Positions 63,014-64,000 of a DNA stretch of 64,000 nucleotides are shown one piece after another. The notes beneath the pieces were generated by a model. That model ran no database searches. It saw nothing but the letters and a program-made list of their open reading frames with translations, and was not told the origin of the DNA. How positions within the stretch are numbered: position 1 is the first letter of the stretch; each line of letters begins with the position of its first letter. The stretch covers positions 6,868,084-6,932,083 of the forward strand of contig NC_087072.1 in assembly GCF_026151205.1 (NCBI RefSeq), in the 5' to 3' direction. The stretch is from Bolinopsis microptera (lineage: Eukaryota; Ctenophora; Tentaculata; Lobata; Bolinopsidae). The position numbers and the translations under genes are program-made.

Positions 63014-64000
63014 GTTTACGCCAGTTAAAAGCACTTGAACGAAGTAGTAAGCGCGCGCCGGGCCAGATTTGCTCTAACCGAGCCCTCTCGCTTGCAGAGT
63101 AGCGCGCGACTTGTAGAAACAAGAGCGTCACGCTGACGCGTAGTAGTCTCATGGCTTATGTGAAGGGCAAGATCATTAACAGTGGTCATACTAGTGGGTA
63201 TTGGATAAGGACCTAGTGCCTGTTCGGCTTTTCGGACCCTGGTTGACATCTTACTTTGAAATTGCTCTACAATTGGAATATTTATTGTTGTTTATAAATT
63301 ACCCAGGACGCGCGCGAGTTGGGAGCTGGAGTGACTGGACACTCGTCGACGGTCCATATGAACTAAATATTTTACGAGTGTCACCGTTTAAAATATTTGT
63401 ATCCAAATTCGGCGCGGCCCTCGTGGTAGGTGATGTTATACAAGATTACAAATACAAACTGTATGATGCATTAAAAAGACAATTCTTTAAGTTTATTTTA
63501 TTGAAAGAAAATATCACATATTCATATTACATCTATATCCAATAATTTACAAAGTACAACTTAAAATGTTTGTTGATATATTGACAAATCTATTATACAA
63601 TTAATTAGTTTATTCTGCAGTAGTATATTAGTTAGTAATTGTTAACTATAGTGCACATGAAGTTAGATTTTGTAATGGACGGTAGGGCGTAGCACATTCT
63701 TTAAATTATTATTATGCGTATTTGAATTTACCGTTTTCAATGAATCTTCTTGAACACAGTAAGTCATAAGTGATACCGTCATGATAAAAAATCTACTTAT
63801 CACATCAGAATGGCAAGCACAAGAAGAAAACTAAATTGCGCCTCATAAATGAAAAATATGATGAATAATATACAAGCTTAAGCTTACACAATGTCTTTCT
63901 AAAACAATAAATTTACACTAGAATTAGCAGTCATTTTGACCCTTTAAAACAACAGACTTTGCTGATTTAGTCTTTTTGACTTTTGATTGAGGCTCTGAAG
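63014..64000. repeat. A segment, copy 4 (right-truncated by the window)
   Basis: The first 987 bases of a fourth A segment, matching 841-1840 of copy 1. It shows that the array continues. No supported gene. Confidence 0.9.
63040..63060. repeat. CpG word at the left end of A4
   Basis: Reads cgaagtagtaagcgcgcgccg, just after R6. Confidence 0.55.

Larger units (their letters stand above)
1..64000. repeat. Tandem array of a ~20.3-21 kb unit (R-A-R-B), just over three copies
   Basis: The whole window is one head-to-tail array. The same landmarks recur in the same order and orientation: the CpG-rich start of A at 841, 21118, 42111 and 63014; the ankyrin exon at 8577, 29246 and 49995; the TA-flanked inverted-repeat element at 9718, 30370 and 51149; the B-specific subrepeats at 17.1, 38.05 and 58.6 kb. 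The window opens inside an R block and closes inside A, so the array continues on both sides. Copies differ mostly by scattered private one-base insertions and deletions, which suggests sequencing error over near-identical units. That the array exists is seen directly; the mechanism (segmental amplification, satellite-like locus, or concatemer of a circle) is not determined. Confidence 0.96.

Noticed and set aside
1-64000. rDNA, histone cluster, snRNA or tRNA array as explanation of the tandem unit.
   Set aside because: I found no recognisable rRNA core words, histone frames, U1/U2/U6 starts or cloverleaf in any segment.

Overview
The window looks like AT-rich, intron-bearing animal DNA, most probably arthropod; I cannot name the organism. 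There are no rRNA, tRNA, histone or phage-type genes, and no open frame exceeds about 150 codons. Reading the whole length shows one dominant structure: a head-to-tail tandem array of a unit of about 20.3-21.0 kb, present a little over three times and running off both ends of the window.

Each unit has the layout A (about 14.2-14.8 kb) - R (about 1.35 kb) - B (about 3.3-3.7 kb) - R. The two R copies are near-identical direct repeats that bracket the unique 3.3-kb B segment. Layout: R0 1-840 (partial), A1 841-15086, R1 15087-16437, B1 16438-19771, R2 19772-21117, A2 21118-35953, R3 35954-37339, B2 37340-40762, R4 40763-42110, A3 42111-56593, R5 56594-57943, B3 57944-61639, R6 61640-63013, A4 63014-64000 (partial). 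Start-to-start distances of A are about 20,277, 20,993 and 20,903 bases.

The copies differ mainly by dense single-base indels private to one copy, plus runs of C or G and one G-free block that the other copies lack. That is the signature of uncorrected long-read sequence rather than of evolved divergence. It destroys reading frames, so single-copy open frames mislead. I compared the copies by eye and used the majority base.

With that correction the A segment shows a minus-strand split gene. The clearest exon encodes an ankyrin repeat (E3, near 8.6 kb, 29.3 kb and 50.0 kb). A downstream exon (E4) matches its intron phase. Two upstream exons (E1 and E2, near 11.1 and 10.8 kb) match each other in phase. 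A separate plus-strand frame near 11.8-12.1 kb lies between two 80-base direct repeats. A also carries a roughly 165-base MITE-like element with TA-flanked inverted ends. B carries three tandem subrepeats of about 95-115 bases and a GC-richer block ending in a simple-repeat tail, like the 3' end of a retroposon. The rest appears non-coding.

How the parts fit: the gene fragment, the MITE-like element and the retroposon-like block occur at the same relative position in every unit, so they were present before the unit was amplified. The duplicated R blocks are the natural substrate for unequal exchange or for excision of circles of R+B (about 4.7 kb) or R+A (about 15.6 kb).
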